From contig CM037585.1 in the NCBI GenBank assembly GCA_021018995.1, forward strand, positions 83,180,646 through 83,244,645: DNA of 64,000 nt, in the 5' to 3' direction. Position 1 is the stretch's first letter, and every line of letters begins with the position of its first letter. Shown piece after piece: positions 22,331 to 34,797 of the stretch. The notes beneath the pieces are model-generated. The model was given only the letters and a program-made list of their open reading frames with translations. It made no database searches and had not been told where the DNA came from. Origin of the DNA: Chloranthus sessilifolius. Taxonomy: Eukaryota; Streptophyta; Magnoliopsida; Chloranthales; Chloranthaceae. The position numbers and the translations under genes are program-made.

Positions 22331-23040
22331 TTATTAACTCATGGCCACGAGAGCTACCCGACTTAAATATGTACTCACTTGTGGGATCTTTTCTCTCGCT
22401 CCAAAACCACTCTCATCTACAAAACCCGTCTCTCCATCTCATCCACCTGCTCGTCTCGAATTGCTCACGCTAGCGTCTCTCCATCTGCAAACCCTAACTC
22501 TCCAATTAGATTCAGGTAATCTCCCTCCTCTCCGAACCCTAACTCAGATTTAGGTCATCTCCCTCCTTCCCAAACCCTAACTCTTTGTTTCGATTTGATT
22601 TTGGCCTCGAAATTCATGGAATCCGAGGCAGAAAATCGAGGAGTTTTTGAGTGCTAGAGGTCGAGATCTGAGATCATTTTCATCGGTTTCGAAATTGGCG
22701 GTGCGAGATGAGTTGAAGTTTGTGGAGTCGAATGAGGGAAATGGATCTGCGGTCTCTGTTCAAAGGCTGTGAAAGACGAGATCTATAGATCCAATAGGCT
22801 TATCGGCAACGAAGAAGCCCTAAATCCCCACATGAATTTCTACAAAAAACTCACTTCATCTTCTCCCCCGAATCCATCGGATCTCATCACCGCCATGAGA
22901 CAGCTTTTAAGGAAGAGCTTGGATTCGCCTAGGGTTGTGAGATCGACTCCCAATAGTCCTAGTAGAAAGGAGGATGACATTCCTCGTCACTCACTCGCTC
23001 GATCTGGTAGCTGTTTTTTGATGTTACCTCACTGACAAAG
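22331..23040 (+). pseudogene. captured promoter/first-exon-like segment, source gene not recognised
   Basis: The segment resembles a plant 5' gene end: a CT-rich stretch with AACCCTAACTC repeats, then a frame at 22769-23035 containing HMNFYKKLTSSSPPNPSDLI and RQLLRKSLDSPRVVRSTPNSP. GC content and codon-like composition stand out from the AT-rich flanks. No initiating ATG in good context and no domain recognised. It may be the start of one of the two captured genes or a third one. Confidence 0.4.
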
Positions 23041-24444
23041 AAGATAATCGAACACGAAGCAATTATAAAAAGAAAGAATCCCAAAGGTAATAACTATAGA
23101 TTCTTTATAGCATGTTAGGGTTTTCGTTTAGGTTTCTTTCATTAAATAGTTACTTTTCAGGGTTCAATAGTTTTCTTTTTCGTCTACTCCTTTTTTCCCG
23201 TATTTTGGATTCTTGTGCTGCTTCTTCTAGTGTAAAGGCGTAATTGGTTGGAAACTACCATTGAAGATAGAATTTTTTCCTTTTCTTTCATTTGAAAGTT
23301 ATTTTTTTTCCTTATTTTCTGCTCTGTTTCTCTATCTGGATTTTTCTAAACTTATTCCTTAGTCAGTAACAAAAAACCACCTATTAGGGTAATTCTATTT
23401 GCCCCTACAGTAACTCTAAAAGCTCCCACCTACTTGGACCTGTCAGATCATTTACTGGTAGGGATAGGTGGGTGCTTTTTAAACATGAAAAACTTTTTAT
23501 ATTGATGTAGTGATCGAGGACAAGACCTATTCCCAAGAGAGCTTCTCCCCATTCAAGGAACTGAAAAATGGTGCCTATTGTTTGTTTGTTGTTTTGGCTG
23601 TGACCGCGGCCTCACCTGTTGTTGCAGCAAATCAATTATGGAGCGTTCTCTATCACATCCTGTTTTTCCCGATTTTGTCCAATGGAGCAGTTGGAAAAGA
23701 ACTTAAATTGAGGGAAGTAACCATAACTCAGTTGCATGTAGCCACCTAACAGGTCATATGTATATTTAGGAAATTACAAAGAACCACTATTGTAGTCACT
23801 ATGTTACAAAAGTTATTAAGATAAATTAGTGACCAAGCAATTTGTTGACCAAGCAATTTGGTGGAAGTAACCATAACTTTGCAGAAATAAGAATGCTTCA
23901 ATTTGTTGACCAAGCAATTTGGTGGATAGTTTGTATTATTTATGTTGCCACCATGCATCAAATTTGCTTCTACTGTATTTATATGTTGTTGTTCAATTGT
24001 TTTGGGAAGCCATTTACCTTTGTCGATCATTCTTAGTTCAGTTCACTCATTTCCTTAGCTACCCCATTCTGCATCAAACCCTGAGTTCCTCCATTTCCAA
24101 TATGATCTTGGTTACCAACGTAGCCAAGCAAGAGGGTGATGAAAGGCAACATCAGGTCTTCTTTGATGGCATTATAGATAAATTTGAGAATTTGGAATTC
24201 GATTTTAAAAATTTGTCTATTGCGTGCTCCTTCTAGATTTCCGAAAATATTGCACTTGGGAGTGTCTTCTAGATGATGGCCAAGTTTCCATCAAAAACTC
24301 CCTTGGGCTAGCTAGGCAGCCAAAACTAGAGAACATGATTCACCCAAATAGGTGCTAATCCCAAACCAAGTTCTAAGCTCATCCCACATCTGACTCGCAA
24401 ACTCGTGTTCAGATAGGTGGCCCACTAACGACCAAAAAGTTTAG

Positions 24445-24695
24445 GCTGTGTTTGGCATAGCTCTATGCTAGGTCCCTGCCAAAGTAGGGTTTAGCTGCTT
24501 TACTAGGTTCCCTTTCTCTTTGCTATATCCCTGCTATCTACTTTAGCAGGTCTCCCTTCTCCTTCCTAACTCTGTAAAGCAGGATTTACCTACTCCAGCA
24601 GTTCTCCCTTGCTCTCTGCTCACTCCTTGCCAGAGGAGATTTTATTTGCTCCAGCAGGGAGTTAGCTTCTAGAGTAGGTAAATCCTGCTTTGACT
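24445..24695. mobile_element. small foldback/MITE-like sequence
   Basis: The start GGCTGTGTTTGGCATAGC is a type of beginning seen in plant hAT-like MITEs. Inside are inverted arms AAAGCAGGATTTACCTACTC (24576-24595) and its complement (24672-24691). Outer termini and TSD are not clear. Confidence 0.4.
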
Positions 24696-25983
24696 CCACA
24701 AATATATATGTGTGTGCATTTGATGCATAAATGGATTTCAATCACTGGATATGTGGACTGCCTTGACTCCACGAATCCTGATGGTGGAACTAAACTCCGA
24801 GCTTGACTTATTTCTCATTGGAATTCATGGAATCAAAAGCATTCTACTCATCCCATGGTAGAAAATTCTGTTTTTTTTTTTCACTTGTCTGCATCAATTT
24901 TCTCTATTTCTTGTACTATGATAGTTAAGCTTCAAAAGCCTAGTCAAAATCTTGAATATTTGTAAATTTATGGTATATATCTTTTACATTCAGATGACTC
25001 CAACAATACAGCTCGTATCTATTACTTATGCCAATGCATTTTAGCATTGAATTGTTGTTTTAGTTTACTTTTTGCCTGATCAATAATTGTTGTTTTGGGT
25101 TTGTTATCATATGCTCGTAAGTTGAAGCTTAGGATGAGTTTGTGTTGCCTATGTATATTTTTCACGTGCACAATTATTTGTCATATACATAGGGAGTCAA
25201 TACTGAAAAGGGCAAACTTTGGAAGTATGCCGGCCAGTTGGTGCATTAGCTAATTAAAAACCTTCTAATACAAGGGTGATTGTGATTGTGTATTGTCGTT
25301 CATGACTATTCTTTGTTAGATAAAATGTTGTGAGGAAAACCTCAAAGCTTACATAAGCTTTTCTTAGATGAAAGCCTCTAGCTGTTGGATCAAGTGATGG
25401 TGATTAATGATGAACAACACCATGGCTGGGTGAGTCTACTCTGACTACCAAAAATGGTGCAACAAGTCAGAAATGCTTTGCTTGAAAATGAATGACCAAC
25501 TATGAGTATGATCTACTTTGACTTGTTCCCTATACCAAGTTACCAACTCAAATAATAAATTTCTTGTTCTCAAATCCAGACCAACTAAACTCCAATCCTT
25601 ATAAAGTAAAGGAACTCACAAAATCACGGAACTTGTTACAAAGATTGAACATTTCACGATAATTTGATGATACATTGATCAATGTATCAGCCGATACATT
25701 GATACCTATAGGCCGATACACTGATACATATCGGTTTGGAGGGTGACTGGTACATATCGGTTTACTAGGATTGTGACCATGTTGACAAGTGCTCCGCACG
25801 TGTGCTCGATATGTATTTCTTGTATGAAGAATTCTTGAAAAACAGAGTTTTCTTGTTACATTTGATACTCAATTTGGCTGATACATTGAGTCAATGCATT
25901 ATCAGTGAGTCAGCTTGGTCTCAGCATTGGCCAATTCTTACAATGAAACCAAGACTGGAAACCTTGGTTATTACTGATTTACT

Positions 25984-25985
<2 letters not shown>

Positions 25986-26024
<39 letters not shown>
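25986..26024. repeat. (AC)n-(AT)n microsatellite
   Basis: About fifteen AC units followed by a short AT run. Confidence 0.95.
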
Positions 26025-26796
26025 GCTTTTTTAAGGAGATAAATTATAAAATGGACTATATAATTAGATCCCCTTGTATGTAACGGCGAAACTCATCTTG
26101 GTTTTTAATCATGTGGCGATTTTCAAGTGTAGTCCTTTACTTTGAATAAAATTGTGTTTTCTTGACTTAGTTATCAATTCAACTCACTCATTTGAAGGCT
26201 CACTATCTCCAAATTTCCAATCCTTTCACCTTTGAATAAAATGTCTCCACATATTTTGTCATAAAATTTATAGTAGGGTTTAATGTCTTTGATTCAATCC
26301 TTCTCTTTTTTAAAGAGGAAATCATTTAAGAAATATCATCATCATCGCCTTGTCTCATCTACTTGGGGATGGCATAAAGAGAGAAATAATATTTGAATTG
26401 ATCCTTAGGACCTTTTGTATAATAAACAGCTTTATGGATTCATTCAATATCTTGTTATCACCTTCCAATAAGTTATGTATATTGGTGGAATGGTATTCTG
26501 TGAAAGCGCAACCAGAACTCTATGTCCTTTAAAAAGTTATGTATATTGGTGGAATGGTATATTGGTGAAGCCTGTCTTAGATATTCTTTGGTTAACAGAG
26601 CTGTCCACCCCGATTTCACTTAAAACAGATATTGTTTGGTTAACAAAGCTTGTCTTAGATATATTTTTTCCTAGAAGATGACTTCTTGTGAAGTTTTCAA
26701 TAAGTCCTATAGTGGAATTCAATACTGATATATTTATTTGTTTCTATAGATTGATTCTCTGCTTCAAAATTGATTTTTTATTTTATTTTTTTCTAG

Positions 26797-26960
26797 AAGA
26801 TGTCCTCATGCCTAAATTTGATCAGCAAGGATCTGCTTATGATTTATGGATTTTGATCAGTGATCAGCAAGGATCTGCTTATGATTTTGGAGAGCTGGAA
26901 GATGTCCTGATGCCTAAATTTATGCAAGGAGTTGAGATTAGAATGAAGTTGAGAAAAAAG
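26797..26960 (+). pseudogene. exon-like fragment with internal duplication, source not recognised
   Basis: Bounded by TTTCTAG and AAG|GTAGGC, so it looks like an internal exon. It encodes DQQGSAYDFGELEDVLMPKF after a duplicated, slightly altered copy of the same words (EDVLMPKFDQQGSAYD). The duplication is about 80 bp. It may belong to the CCR4-type gene whose exon lies downstream, but I cannot confirm that. Confidence 0.4.
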
Positions 26961-27393
26961 GTAGGCCCATCATATCCATCTTTCCTTCTTTGATGATGTT
27001 GGAGAGAGACCCATAACTGGTTTGAAATAGTGACTTCCTTTTTACATAACACCAATCATTCTAGGAAATGAAACTTGAATGGTGAGGTACCAAACATAGG
27101 AACATGTCCTCTCACGAAAATCTGTCTTATTTATCTGGGTATTCTGAATTTTTCTTTTTGTTTGCATTGGGTGCAAGACTTTACACAATCAGGCCTCCTA
27201 CTCTTGAAATCTTCCCATCATGGCCAATGAGATTTCAACGAACTCCTAGAGTAATTTTATTTATTAATATCTTACCCATTTTTCTGAAATGGGTCTTTTG
27301 GCATTCTTTACTGTGATATTTGATTTGTTTTCAATCTGGTATGAAACTGATAAACTTGAGTTTTTTATGTTGTTTTTTTTCTTTCTTCCTCAG

Positions 27394-27590
27394 GGGAATT
27401 CTCAGTCAACAGATAGTACTATTGATTCAGGATCTGCTCAGAACACTGTTTCCTGTAAAGCAGATGGTCTTTTGGAATCCGAATCAGTCAGTAAAAGGGC
27501 AATAGATCAATCTTTTCATCAGAATCAGCAAATGGCCAGTGATACCTCTGGAATAGAGATTCCAAATCACCAATCCAAAACCTTAGAAAA
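27394..27590 (+). pseudogene. exon-like fragment, serine/glutamine-rich, source not recognised
   Basis: Preceded by a T-rich stretch ending CCTCAG and followed by AAAAG|GTTGAT. Open throughout in one frame, encoding SQSTDSTIDSGSAQNTVSCK and a polar, low-complexity remainder. No domain recognised. Confidence 0.4.
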
Positions 27591-28903
27591 GGTTGATTCT
27601 TCACAGAATTATTACTTTTTATATTTTATTTTTATGTCATTCTTAAAAAATGGGAGCAAAAACTTTGTATGTCATCATGCTCTTTTTGTTGCAATAGCAC
27701 CACGGTTGAACAGAATTTGGAGAATTGATGGTTATATCGTGCAGTATATTTACGAATTTATCCTCCTATACTTGCATAATGATTCTTACAGAGTAACATA
27801 ATTGCTACCCACTTAGCATCCACCTATTTTTAGATCTCTATCTATATTGGGGGCCAAAATAGCCAATTAATAATTTCTGTTGAAAGCTCAACTTTGTGGT
27901 AAGCATGAGGGTGTTTTAGTCCTAAAATAGAGATGATGGGTGGATGCACAAAAACCTTGGGGTGGATCCCTTGCTACCCTTCACATTATATCATATGATA
28001 TAAATGTATAATATAAATTTTTTATTTGTACTTTCATATTGTTACTTACCAGTGATACTATCATGTTTATGAATTTATCCTATTTACTTACACAATACAA
28101 CTTATATAGGTAATAAGATTTCCACCTGCTTTTTTATGCGTCCACCCATTTATCAATCGTTATTTAATTTAGGACTAAAATACCCAATTAATAATTTCAG
28201 GGAGAACTCATGCATTTAAGTAAGTTCAAGGGTGTAGTTTTGTTTAAATTAAATATGTACTTGTATGTTTATAATTATGTTGTATATGTTATTATATCAT
28301 TAATTACAAGATTAACCATCTATAGTTTATTTTTAGTGAATTGTTGTAATAGTTAATATTTGTTCATCCTGTCTTGGTTTTTTGTGTATCCTGTGTCCCC
28401 TCTTGTTCCCTTCTCTGCACTTTTATCTGTAGCTATATCTGCTTATCATGGGATCTAAGGAAAATTCTTCCTTAAACTAGATTTAAGACCTTCACAAATG
28501 TCAGAATAAGTGGTGGCCTTTTTATTGTCCCCATTCCCTACTGATGAGGCAAATAAAATCTTAAATAAATTCCCAGTTCCAAGCTTGATTCCATCTGATA
28601 ACATGGACAAGTCAAGTTATAACAAAATTTTGATTTCAAGTTACCAATGCAGTTTTCATTCCATTAATAATGGGTAGACCAGTATCAATAGCGGACGGTA
28701 TTTAAAGTTAAGCAAAAGCAAGACTGGTCGCCCATCATGTATTTTGGGATCTTCCATGGACTTGTCCCAGATTAAATTTTATGCACTCCCTTAGATGTCA
28801 ATAATACAATTTATTCCCTTTTATTGCTAAATTATTTTATGTGGTCTATTTCATGTTAATAATTCAACTATGGCTCTTTCTAACCGTTTCCTTATTGGTG
28901 TAG

Positions 28904-29109
28904 CCTCAAATGAAGCCGTGGATAGAACAAGTGAGGTTTCAGAGACTATTCCAGATGCAGTTCCGATTGTTTTATCTGAACCTCCTGTTGAGGAACAACT
29001 GGCATGGCATACACTATGGCCAGAGTCTCACAAGCTGGATGGTCATGGGAATGAGCTATTTTCTCTATGCTGTGACCACGAGGGGAAGCTCGTTGCTTCA
29101 TCATGCAAG
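28904..29109 (+). pseudogene. ELP2: captured exon of Elongator complex protein 2 (ELP2)
   Basis: The exon is bounded by GTGTAG and CAAG|GTATAG. Its translation holds EQLAWHTLWPESHKLDGHGN and LFSLCCDHEGKLVASSCK, the conserved WD40 segment of plant ELP2 (a beta-propeller subunit of the Elongator acetyltransferase/tRNA-modification complex). It is uninterrupted by stops. No other ELP2 exons are seen beside it, so it is a captured fragment inside the CACTA element. Plants typically have a single ELP2 gene, so the parent locus should be easy to find. Confidence 0.85.
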
Positions 29110-30403
29110 GTATAGAATTTTGTTCCCACTATGCTAAGTATTTTCTACTTCGAATTTTAGGTGACATAACATGGTTGTGAATCAAAGCAGACCTCAGATA
29201 AATCACTTATAATTTAATTAGCTGTTGTGTTTCCTAATCTTCATTGTAGTTTTATTTCCGCAATTTAAATTCTAATGCCAGACTTCTTGATTATGCCGAA
29301 GTGATAAGTCTGCCAACAAGCGATGTGTGATTCTCACAACAAAGTGACAAAATGTGGGTACAAGGTTAATACGATGAGCGAGAAAGTCAGGAAGAAGGCA
29401 AAATACAGGAAAAAAGCATGGTAAAAACGCTGTAAACTACGGAAGAAGGAAAAAATGGAAAAATCGAGAAAAAATAGGAAAAAATGAGATAATATTAAAA
29501 AATGTTTAATACGCAAAATATGCATATTATACAAAAATACACATTTTATTGAAAAATACGGATATTATACGTGTTTAGTACATTGTAGCAAAAAAACGGG
29601 TATTATACGCATATTTTTTTTTAAAAAGCCGTATTTTGTCACAATGATTTACAATATCATGCAGACTTGCCTAACAAAAAATAATAAAAATAAAAATCAT
29701 GAAGATTTCCATCTGAATTATTGCATACTTGGATCCTAAAGTTATCTATTTTAGAAGCTTGAGTTTTGACTTTTCAATTCTGTTTAGCCAAGGTTTGATC
29801 AAGGTATGAAAACTTCTACAGTGATGGCACTTCCAATCTGTGGTAACTGGGATAGGTCTGTAATTTTTTGAAGAGGCCGACTAAGAGCCTTTTAGAGCCT
29901 ATAGCATGCCAAAAATTGACATTTACAGATACTAATGCCCTTGACAGCAGTACATGTCAACTCAATCGCCTAATATATATTAGGGTGTAAGCCGCCCTTT
30001 CATTTTCAATTTTTTTAATGAGTGGTATTCTTTGTATTTCCCGATTAGCACATCTGTCTTATATGACATAGACTGCGTTTATTAATTGTCCATTAATTCT
30101 TAACTTTTATCATAAATAACTTTCTTAGTGATGTTGTAATTATAATAGCTTTGATATTTGTGTTTCCAAATTCATATTGCTGCATGAGGAGAACATTGAA
30201 TTCAATAAACTTGGACTTTGAGATGATGTTGTCAATGTTTGTGTTTTGGAGGTATATATGATAGCCAATAGTTAAAGATTTTGGTGTTTTCTGACATCAA
30301 ACTAGATGTTCATAAGTTATTTTTTCTGGCCTGTTTGTTGTGATTCATCGAATCATATTGTTTTATGCTATATGAATATAGCGGTATTCTTTTTCTTGGC
30401 CAG
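29110..30403. other. CACTA interior, AT-rich intron-like
   Basis: No gene. 29350-29640 has repeated ATTATAC/GCATATTATAC words and A-rich tracts. The start may be the ELP2 intron that followed the captured exon. Confidence 0.5.
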
Positions 30404-30453
30404 TCAAGGAGTCCAAGCTCTGCAGGATATGAGTCTGCAGCTTCACTCACAAG
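30404..30453 (+). pseudogene. possible short exon fragment
   Basis: TTGGCCAG before and CACAAG|GTGG after give a 50-bp exon-like island encoding SRSPSSAGYESAASL. Source unknown; the splice-like borders are the only support. Confidence 0.25.
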
Positions 30454-30726
30454 GTGGTTATTGTTTTTTCTTTTAGGTATTTTTTTCGCACTTTCTACCT
30501 CAATGCTAACCATTTTATTCTGTTTAAAACCTAGCATAATTTCACAAATGAGTAAGCAAATCATATTACTTGTTTGTTTGTTCTAGGGGGTGCAAGTCCA
30601 ACATACCCATAAAATTGTTTGGCTGTATCTAATTTCTAACCTGTTGTTTTACTCCGATTGCATAAAATGCCTTCATATAATTTAGTTATATCAGACAATT
30701 TAATTGCAATAATAACCATGTGAGCA

Positions 30727-30855
30727 GGTTCGAGTGCTCCTGGATCGAGCTCACGCTGTTTCTAGGGATTGGAATGATGCTCTTGTTATTGTTTGTGGGG
30801 ATTTCAATTGTATCACAAAAGCAAGACTGATTCTATGGCTCTTCTGTCCTTATGT
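30727..30855 (+). pseudogene. captured exon of a CCR4-type exonuclease (carbon catabolite repressor 4 homolog)
   Basis: Begins after GTGAGCAG. It encodes VRVLLDRAHAVSRDWNDALV followed by IVCGDFNC, the conserved GD-x-N block of the endonuclease/exonuclease/phosphatase fold, where D and N are catalytic. Plant CCR4 homologs (mRNA deadenylases of the CCR4-NOT type) share the LLDRAHAVS...CGDFNC sequence. After GDFNC the reading diverges, consistent with a frameshift or mutation. A further AG-bounded segment at 30983 may be the next exon. Confidence 0.75.
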
Positions 30856-31059
30856 GAAGTATGTGCTTGAAATTTGTTATGTGCTTGGAGTATTATCAGT
30901 TTAATTGCTTAATATCATCAATATCTCAATTTAATTGTTTAATATCATAAATATTTAATTACGTTCTCCTTTTGATTTCAGGCAAAACTTTTCGATTTGA
31001 AGCCCACCTCAAACGGATCACTAGGGGACGGGGATATTTGGCAGGAGAGGCGAAGCATA

Positions 31060-31440
31060 TATATATTTTTTTAATTATGAAACTAGGTCATGGGGTCCTT
31101 AGATTGTTAACTCTTTTTTTTTTTTGGAATAAAAGGATTGAGCATGTAAAGTTTAAAATATTTGATTGATTTGAAAGGTTGGATCATAGGTTGAAATGCA
31201 ATATTTTGTTTGAATAAAAGAATTTGGCATCTATTTTATTTATGGATGTGCTTGAATATGAGATTAATAGCTTTTTTTCTTTATATAATTTTTTTTAAAG
31301 CATTAAAAATTACATTAAAAAAAAGTATTACAAAAAGCATAAAAAATATTGCATTAAAAAAAAGCATAAAAAAAATATTATTTTAAAAAAATTTGCATAA
31401 AAAATTGTCGACGTAATTTTTTTTTAAAAAAAATTTTGTA
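31060..31440. other. CACTA right arm, AT-rich
   Basis: A-rich with short repeated AAAAAGCATAAAAAATATT words from 31310 to 31410; no coding content. Confidence 0.5.
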
Positions 31441-31448
31441 TAAAAAAG

Positions 31449-31591
31449 CCACTGCCCTAAACAGTTGTAAAAAAAGGAGTGGTTTTATTTTACCACTATA
31501 CAAGACAGTGGTTTATGAACTTCATAAACCACTGTCTTGTATAGTGGTAAAAAAAAACCACTCCTTTTTTTACAATTGTTTAGGGCAGTGG
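31449..31591. repeat. 143-bp near-perfect hairpin in CACTA subterminal region
   Basis: Left arm begins CCACTGCCCTAAACAGTTGT at 31449, right arm ends with its complement at 31591; the centre is at 31520 (GAACTTC). The only differences seen are a few bases, including one in the T/A runs and one in CAGTTG/CAATTG. A stem of this length would fold in RNA. Confidence 0.93.
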
Positions 31592-31681
31592 TTTTTTGAA
31601 AAAAAACCACTGTCAAAGACAGTAGTTTTTTGAAAAAACCACTATTTAAGGCAGTGGTTTTTTGGGCTTTTTCACGTAGTG
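31592..31681. repeat. right terminal region of CACTA
   Basis: Repeated CAGTGGTTTTTTG / AAAAAACCACTG words in both orientations end at CACGTAGTG (31673-31681), the inverted terminus. Confidence 0.9.
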
Positions 31682-34600
31682 CAAGTTGTATCTCAAATTC
31701 TGAGGAAATAAATGTTGTGCAAGGAACTCTTAATCAATCAGCAAGTTTCTCTTCTTGGAAACCTGCCACTCTCCCCCTTCCACAAACGTCTAAGGTACCT
31801 TTGTTACCTTCTTTTCTCAGCCCACCTGATTTAGAACTAAAGCAGCTGCCAGAAAATTTGAAGTATGTGTTCTTAGGTAATCATAAATCATTGCTTACTA
31901 TTATTTCTTCCTCTCTCACAAAGGAGCAAGAGGAAGAGCTGTTGATAGTCTTGAAAGAACATAAAAGGGCAATTGGCTGAACTATTGCTGATTTAGGAGG
32001 AATCAGTCCAGCTGTTTGCATGCACAAAATCCACTTGGAAGAAGATGCAAAGCCTTCTAGGGAAATGCAAAGGAGGTTGAACCCTCATATGGAAGAAGTG
32101 GTCATGAAAGAGGTTGTTAAGTTGTTGGATGCAGGGGTCATTTACCCCATTTCAGATTCAGCTTGGGTGGCACCACACAGGTGGTACCTAAGAAATCTGG
32201 AATCACTGTTGTAACCTCAGATTCTGGTGAGCTTATATCAACCAGACAAACAACTGGATGGAGAGTCTGTATTGATTACAGAAAATTAAATGCAATGACC
32301 AGAAAAGACCATTTCCCCCTCCCATTCATTGATCAGATCTTAGATAAGCTAGCAGGAAAAGCTTATTACTATTTTCTTGATGGTTACTCTGGTTACAACC
32401 AGATTCCTGTGTACCCACAAGATCAGGAAAAGACCACATTCACTTGCCCTTTTGGCACTTTTGCCTATAGGAGAATGCCTTTTGGTCTTTGTAATGCGCT
32501 TGCTACCTTCCAAAGATGCATGTATGCCATTTTTTCTGATATGATTGACCAATTTATGGAGATTTTTATGGATGATTTTTCAATCTATGGCGACAGTTTT
32601 TCCCAGTGTTTACACCATCTCAAATTGGTACTACAAAGATGTGAAGAAACCAATCTGGTTTTGAGCTGGGAAAAGAGCCATTTCATGGTCACCCAGGGCA
32701 TTGTCCTTGGCCATGTTGTTTCCCACAAGGGCATTGAGGTGGACAAAGCAAAAATTGATTTAATTGCACATTTACCACCTCTCAAAACTATTAAATAAAT
32801 CAGAAGTTTCCTAGGACATGCTGGATTTTACAGAAGGTTCATCAAAGACTTCAGTAAAATAACCAAACCTCTTTGTCATTTGTTGTGCCAAGATGTCCCT
32901 TTTGTTTTCACTAATGAATGCATGAAGGCTTTTGAATTCCTAAAGAACTGTTTGATTTCAGCTCCAATATTGCAGTCTCTAGATTATTCATTATCTTTTG
33001 AACTGATGTGTGACGCATCAGATTATGCTTTGGGAGCTGTCCTTGGACAGAGAAAAGATAAGCTGCCTCATGTCATAGCTTATGCTAGTAGATCAATGAT
33101 TGATGCACAGCTCAATTACACAACAACTAAGAAGGAGCTGCTGGCAATTGTTTTTGCTTTAGAAAAATTCAGGTCTTATGTCTTGGGTTCACAAATAGTG
33201 GTGTTTACTGACCACTCTGCTTTGAAATACCTTCTGTCTGAGAAGGACACCAAACCAAGATTAATTAGGTGGATTCTCCTATTACAGGAATTTGATTTAC
33301 AGATCAAAGATAGAAAGGGGGTGGAGAATGTGGTGGCTGATCACATGTCTAGAATTTTAACTGCTGATATTGATAGGCTGCCTATCAATGAATCTTTTCC
33401 TGATGAGCAACTTTTTGCCATTAGTGTAGACACTCCTTGGTTTGCAAACATAGTCAACTTTTTGGTTACTGGAAGAATTCCTCAACATTGGAATAGAATG
33501 GATAAAGATCTTTTCTTCTCAAAGGTTAACCACTTCATCTGGGAGGATCCTTATCTGTTTAAGAGTTGTGCAAATCAAATAATAAGGAAATGTGTCCCTG
33601 ACCAAGAATTTCATAGAATACTTTCTATGTGTCATGAACAGGCCTGTGGAGGTCATTTTAGTGGGAACAAAACTGCTACAAAAGTTTTGCAGTGTAGATT
33701 TTATTGGCCTACACTTTTCAAGGATGCCCTGCAGCATTGTAAGTCTTGCCAAAACTGTCAAAAATTGGGCAACATTTCCAAGAGAAACTCAATGCCTTTA
33801 CAGCCTATTTTGGTAGTTGAGTTATTTGATGTGTGGGGGATAGACTTCATGGGTCCTTTTCCTTCTTCCAATGGGAATAATTTCATTTTAGTAGCTATGG
33901 ATTATGTATCCAAATGGATTGAAGCCACAACCACTAAAACAAATGATCACAAAGTGGTTCTAAAATTTCTTAAGGATCACATTTTTTCTAGGTTTGGTTT
34001 TCCTGGAGCCATTATTAGTGATGGGGGAAGCCATTTTTGTAATAGACATTTTGAAACTTTGTTGAAGAAATACTCTGTGACTCATAGAGTAGCCACTCCA
34101 TATCATCCACAAACCAGTGGACAAGTGGAGATTTCCAATAGAGAAATCAAACATATTTTGGAAAAGACTGTGAAGAAGGACAGAAAGGATTGGTCCTTTA
34201 AGCTAAATGATGCATTATGGGCATATAGGACAGCCTATAAAACCCCAATTGGTATGTCCCCATTTAGGCTGGTCTATGGCAAAGCATGCCATTTACCAGT
34301 AGAGTTAGAATATAAAGCTTTTTGGGCCATTAAAACATTGAACATAGATCTAACTACTGCTGGTAATCACAGGAAACTGCAACTTGCTGAGTTAGAAGAA
34401 CTGCGAATGGATGCATACACAAATTCAAGATTGTATAAAGAGAAAGTCAAAACTTTTCATGATAAAAATTTATTGAGAAAGGAGTTCACAGCTGGTTCTA
34501 AGGTATGGTTATTTAACTCAAAGCTCAAGTTTTTCCCAAGAAAACTGAGATCTAGATGAGAAGGGCCATACACTGTCATTCAGGCAACCCCTTCGGGAGC

Positions 34601-34727
34601 TGTTGACATCCTTGATCCAAGTAATGGAAGAATCATAAAGGTAAATGGTCAGAGGCTCAAACCATGCATTGAAAATACCCAGGAGCTTGTGCTGCCCATC
34701 TATCATCACGAACCTCCAAAAATTTGA
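31682..34727 (+). pseudogene. Athila-1 reverse transcriptase, RNase H and integrase (broken)
   Basis: Continues the protease frame at 31682. RT: YYYFLDGYSGYNQIP near 32360 and FMDDFSIYG near 32560 (the Y/F-M-DD catalytic box), followed by LGHVVSHKGIEV. RNase [17 protein letters not shown] near 33000, with DHSALKYLL near 33210. Integrase: zinc-binding CKSCQNCQK near 33740, catalytic D in [10 protein letters not shown] in ISDGGSHF and E in [12 protein letters not shown]. Damage: TGA for Trp at 31978, a frameshift at about 32170, a stop at 32796 and TGA for Trp at 34557. The C-terminal tail runs to TGA at 34725. Typical Athila pol order. All catalytic residues are still present despite the breaks, pointing to recent decay. 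Confidence 0.95.
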
Positions 34728-34797
34728 TGGTAAAAAACTGTACATTATGTTTGTATATCATAGTTTTTGCTTATTTTCTCTGTTTCTGCTTTTATCT

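Larger units (their letters stand above)
23041..26796. other. CACTA interior, non-coding
   Basis: AT-rich, intron-like. It contains a duplicated TTGTTGACCAAGCAATTTGG word (about 23842 and 23902), a foldback element at 24445-24695, direct repeats of CGATACATTGATAC at 25670-25760 and a CA microsatellite. A frame at 23919-24236 ends in an uncharacterised FDGIIDKFENLEFDFKNLS stretch. No recognisable gene. Confidence 0.5.
22143..31681. mobile_element. CACTA (En/Spm, CMC) transposon carrying host gene fragments
   Basis: Both ends read CACTACGT inward, and the similarity continues weakly (AAAACCACTTT left, AAAAACCACTGCC right). The subterminal regions are full of CACTG/CAGTG words, as in CACTA elements. 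Length 9539 bp. No TNP2-type transposase or other transposase domain is visible, so it looks non-autonomous. The interior is AT-rich, intron-like sequence with exon-like islands; two are recognised as fragments of different host genes. It splits Athila-1 pol between protease and RT with TSD CAA. Confidence 0.92.

Noticed and set aside
28870-29115. ELP2 as a working host gene
   Set aside because: Only one exon is present, inside a CACTA element, with no neighbouring ELP2 exons.
22143-31681. Autonomous CACTA with transposase
   Set aside because: No TNP2-like or other transposase motif found in any frame; the interior is intron-like with host fragments.
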